From Pseudomonadota bacterium (lineage in GTDB: Bacteria; Myxococcota_A; UBA796; UBA9615), in the NCBI GenBank assembly GCA_024229515.1, contig JAAESI010000121.1, positions 1-41,353 of the forward strand: 41,353 nucleotides of DNA, in the 5' to 3' direction. A model generated the notes under the pieces. It made no database searches. It worked only from the letters and a program-made list of their open reading frames with translations, and had not been told where the DNA came from. How positions within the stretch are numbered: position 1 is the first letter of the stretch; every line of letters starts with the position of its first letter. The translations under genes and the position numbers were made by a program. Positions 39,755-41,353 of the stretch are shown in pieces.

Positions 39755-40222
39755 TTACGAGTTCAGCGTCGCCGCGATCGCGGCCACGTACTGCCGCTTG
39801 AGGCGCGTCAGCTCCTCGCGTGCAAACGCATCCACCATCTTGGACATCATCCGCGGAGCCGGAATGTACGCCACCGTGCGCGCGTCGAAGCGCAGCCGCG
39901 CCTTGTCGCCGTCCGGGACGATCTCCCACTGGCCGGACGACTCCATGTCCCCGTAGCCCTTGGACGGCGGCACCCAGGTGACGGTCCGGGCGGACTCGTC
40001 GGCGGTGTAGATGGCGTCGTAGGCAGCGCGGATCTTGACCGGGCCGATGCCCTTCTCCTTCATCTTCCAGCGCCACCGGCCGCCGTCATCCAGCGGGGTG
40101 AGCGACTCGACCGACGGGAAGTGCATGCCGGAGCGGTAGACGTCGGCGACGAGGGCGTACGCCTGCTCCGGGGAGGCGTCGACCCCGATCTCGTCCTGGT
40201 ACTCGACCTCTACGACGACCAT
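39755..40222 (-). CDS. SRPBCC (START/Bet v1-like) superfamily protein
   Basis: This 155-residue protein has the helix-grip pattern: VVVEVEYQDEIGVDASPEQA, YALVADVYRSGMHFPSVESL, WRWKMKEKGIGPVKI, then a long C-terminal helix (MMSKMVDAFAREELTRLKRQ). Such proteins bind hydrophobic ligands in a cavity, as CoxG or polyketide-cyclase-like families do. The ligand is unknown. The start is ATG 40222; a longer frame adds only basic non-conserved sequence. Confidence 0.75.
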   Translation of the reverse strand: MVVVEVEYQDEIGVDASPEQAYALVADVYRSGMHFPSVESLTPLDDGGRWRWKMKEKGIGPVKIRAAYDAIYTADESARTVTWVPPSKGYGDMESSGQWEIVPDGDKARLRFDARTVAYIPAPRMMSKMVDAFAREELTRLKRQYVAAIAATLNS

Positions 40223-40280
40223 GGCTCGGCATGGTAGCCGAGCGTGCCGGCCGGCACCCGGGTCGTGGGCACGATGTCTG

Positions 40281-40287
40281 CTAGGCT
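40281..40287 (+). promoter_or_regulatory. Putative -10 element, leaderless start
   Basis: CTAGGCT ends 8 nt before GTG 40296, identical to the box before dnaX. No ribosome site is seen between. Confidence 0.4.
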
Positions 40288-40295
40288 CACGTTCC

Positions 40296-41039
40296 GTGCG
40301 ACGTCTCGCCGTTTTGCTCTGTTTGTCCCTGTCGCTGTCCGGCTTCACAGGGAACGTAGGGCCCGAATCTGAGTTCTATGCCGGCGTCGGCATCGGGCGC
40401 ATCAACACCGCCTTCGATTCGGACAACTACGGCGAAGTCGCGGGCACCTGGCGCCTCAAGTTCCGACACTTCCCCTACGACGACCTCGCCGGCTGGATCC
40501 AGTTCGGTGGCGGGTGGACGACGTACCCGTCGGGCGGCAACTTCGGAAACCAGATCTGGACGCTCAACTACATGGGCGGAATCGTGAAGGATTTCGGTGA
40601 GTTCGGTGCCGGGATGATCCTCACCGGGGACAGCACCGGGGTCGGCCCGTTGCTGGTGCTCCCGTCGTTCCGCCTGCGGCTCGGCCCTCACAACCGGATC
40701 CAGTTCGGCTTCGGCATCCTCGACGAAGCCCCCTACTGGGCCTCCGGTGGGGCGATGCACTTTGAGGCGATCGTCACAGTTCCGTTCGAGAAGGTCTGGG
40801 CGCCGAAGCTCAAAGGCGGCGCCCGATTGAACCTGTACGCGCCCGCGGAACGGTTCCCCCTGGAGCTGTTCGGTGGCGTGGAGGCGCGCCTCGGCAAACA
40901 CATCCGCGTCGCCCTCGAAGGCACCCTTGGCGACGGTGGCGTGCCCGGCGGGGAGCCCAGCTTCAGCGCCGCTCTCAAGGTCGGTGGCGCGGTGGGCCCC
41001 GGCGTGCGAAGCACGGAGCGGCCGCAACCCGCCCAATAG
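40296..41039 (+). CDS. Secreted beta-rich protein, probable outer-membrane barrel
   Basis: This 247-residue protein has a signal peptide (VRRLAVLLCLSLSLSGFTG). The mature part alternates short aromatic beta strands and glycine turns (SEFYAGVGIGRINTAF, FRLRLGPHNRIQFGFGI, GAMHFEAIVTVPFEKVW, LELFGGVEARLGKHIRVALE), as in small outer-membrane barrels. The C-terminus does not end in the usual aromatic residue, so this is tentative. The family is not recognised. Confidence 0.65.
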   Translation: MRRLAVLLCLSLSLSGFTGNVGPESEFYAGVGIGRINTAFDSDNYGEVAGTWRLKFRHFPYDDLAGWIQFGGGWTTYPSGGNFGNQIWTLNYMGGIVKDFGEFGAGMILTGDSTGVGPLLVLPSFRLRLGPHNRIQFGFGILDEAPYWASGGAMHFEAIVTVPFEKVWAPKLKGGARLNLYAPAERFPLELFGGVEARLGKHIRVALEGTLGDGGVPGGEPSFSAALKVGGAVGPGVRSTERPQPAQ

Positions 41040-41082
41040 GTCCCTGGATCCTGCCTCGGCCGGCGTGGTATCGAGCCCCGCC

Positions 41083-41353
41083 ATGTCAATCCAACGCCTT
41101 GTCTCCCTCTTGTCCTTGCTCCTGCTGCTGACCGGCTGCCCGACGTCGAACGACGACGACACGGTGCTGGTCGACGACGACGACGCGACCGACGACGACG
41201 ACTCCGCAAGCGGAGATGACGACGACGCAACCGACGACGACGACGCAACCGACGACGACGACGCAACCGACGACGACGACGCGACCGACGACGACGACTC
41301 CGCAAGCGGAGATGACGACGACGCAACCGACGACGACGACGCGACCGACGACG
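41083..41353 (+). CDS. Poly-Asp-stalk lipoprotein, 5' part (runs off the window)
   Basis: ATG 41083 opens a signal peptide with lipobox LTGC (Cys19), followed by PTSNDDDD and a stalk of repeating DDDDAT units with two DDDDSASG interruptions. At least 90 codons are present with no stop before the window ends, so the folded domain lies outside. TATCGA ends 8 nt upstream of the ATG, a weak -10 candidate of the leaderless type. It belongs to the same class as the poly-Asp lipoproteins at 1030, 1689, 2334 and 27798. Confidence 0.8.
   Translation, partial: MSIQRLVSLLSLLLLLTGCPTSNDDDTVLVDDDDATDDDDSASGDDDDATDDDDATDDDDATDDDDATDDDDSASGDDDDATDDDDATDD
41160..41353 (+). repeat. Tandem Asp-codon repeats with a 96-bp higher-order period
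   Basis: Eighteen-base units (four GAC codons plus GCAACC or GCGACC) repeat across the stalk-coding region. The interruption TCCGCAAGCGGA, itself an inverted repeat, occurs at 41203 and again at 41299, exactly 96 bases apart. The flanking units are alike, which points to recent duplication. Such arrays tend to change length by slippage. Confidence 0.75.

Noticed and set aside
41160..41353. CRISPR-like short repeats
   Set aside because: The repeats are in-frame Asp codons with no unique spacers.

Overview
This window is a GC-rich bacterial chromosome segment, most likely from a myxobacterium-like (Myxococcota/deltaproteobacterial) lineage. I infer this from the many lipoproteins with poly-aspartate stalks, a DUF1592/DUF1552 secreted pair, a sigma-54 promoter, a UB2H-less-certain class A penicillin-binding protein, and the tRNA-Ser / SRP RNA / dnaX / ybaB / recR block. 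No phage module or CRISPR array is present. The only mobile DNA seen is an IS3-type transposase end at the left edge, which cuts a GGDEF gene.

Layout. 0-2.3 kb: IS3 end, GGDEF remnant, and three tandem paralogous lipoproteins. 2.3-6.0 kb (minus): an operon for an NHL/beta-propeller lipoprotein, a small membrane protein and a five-CxxCH cytochrome lipoprotein. 6.1-9.3 kb (minus): RecQ helicase followed by a 4Fe-4S protein. 9.4-10.2 kb: a lone Flp-type pilin, a double hairpin and a CPXCG zinc-ribbon protein. 10.2-13.8 kb: a HerA/VirB4-like ATPase, a 29-codon relic of a DsbA-family isomerase, and a flippase-like membrane protein. 13.8-15.0 kb (minus): a winged-helix regulator that has lost its ATPase core, and the C-terminal third of an ATP-dependent DNA ligase. 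15.1-20.0 kb: a translationally coupled four-gene operon (DUF1592-family haem lipoprotein, Tat-exported DUF1552 protein, unknown lipoprotein, lipoprotein alpha/beta hydrolase). A metallo-beta-lactamase-fold enzyme and a convergent SGNH-hydrolase-like protein follow. 22.8-24.0 kb: a REC-DHp-REC protein lacking its ATPase domain. 24.06-27.8 kb: tRNA-Ser(CGA), SRP RNA, dnaX, ybaB/ebfC, recR. 27.8-30.2 kb (minus): a large lipoprotein with a caspase-like His/Cys pair. 30.3-32.0 kb: proS, overlapping tail to tail with a TPR protein that ends in an incomplete CHAT domain. 34.2-39.4 kb: a coiled-coil protein, a very acidic TPR protein and a class A PBP. 39.4-41.35 kb: a sigma-54-driven 71-residue protein, an SRPBCC protein, a secreted barrel-like protein, and a poly-Asp lipoprotein running off the end.

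Two signals go beyond ordinary annotation. First, several genes between 12.7 and 23.6 kb look like normal family members from which the catalytic core has been removed cleanly and in frame: the isomerase relic, the STAND-type regulator and the hybrid kinase. A ligase and a CHAT protein lack one end. Second, many genes have a -10-like heptamer (TAGGCT, TAGACT or CTACAT type) only 6-9 nt before the start codon and no Shine-Dalgarno sequence, which suggests widespread leaderless transcription. The best candidate for an undescribed system is the 15.09-19.96 kb coupled operon. Its putative promoter carries two abutting copies of a perfect 10-bp palindrome.
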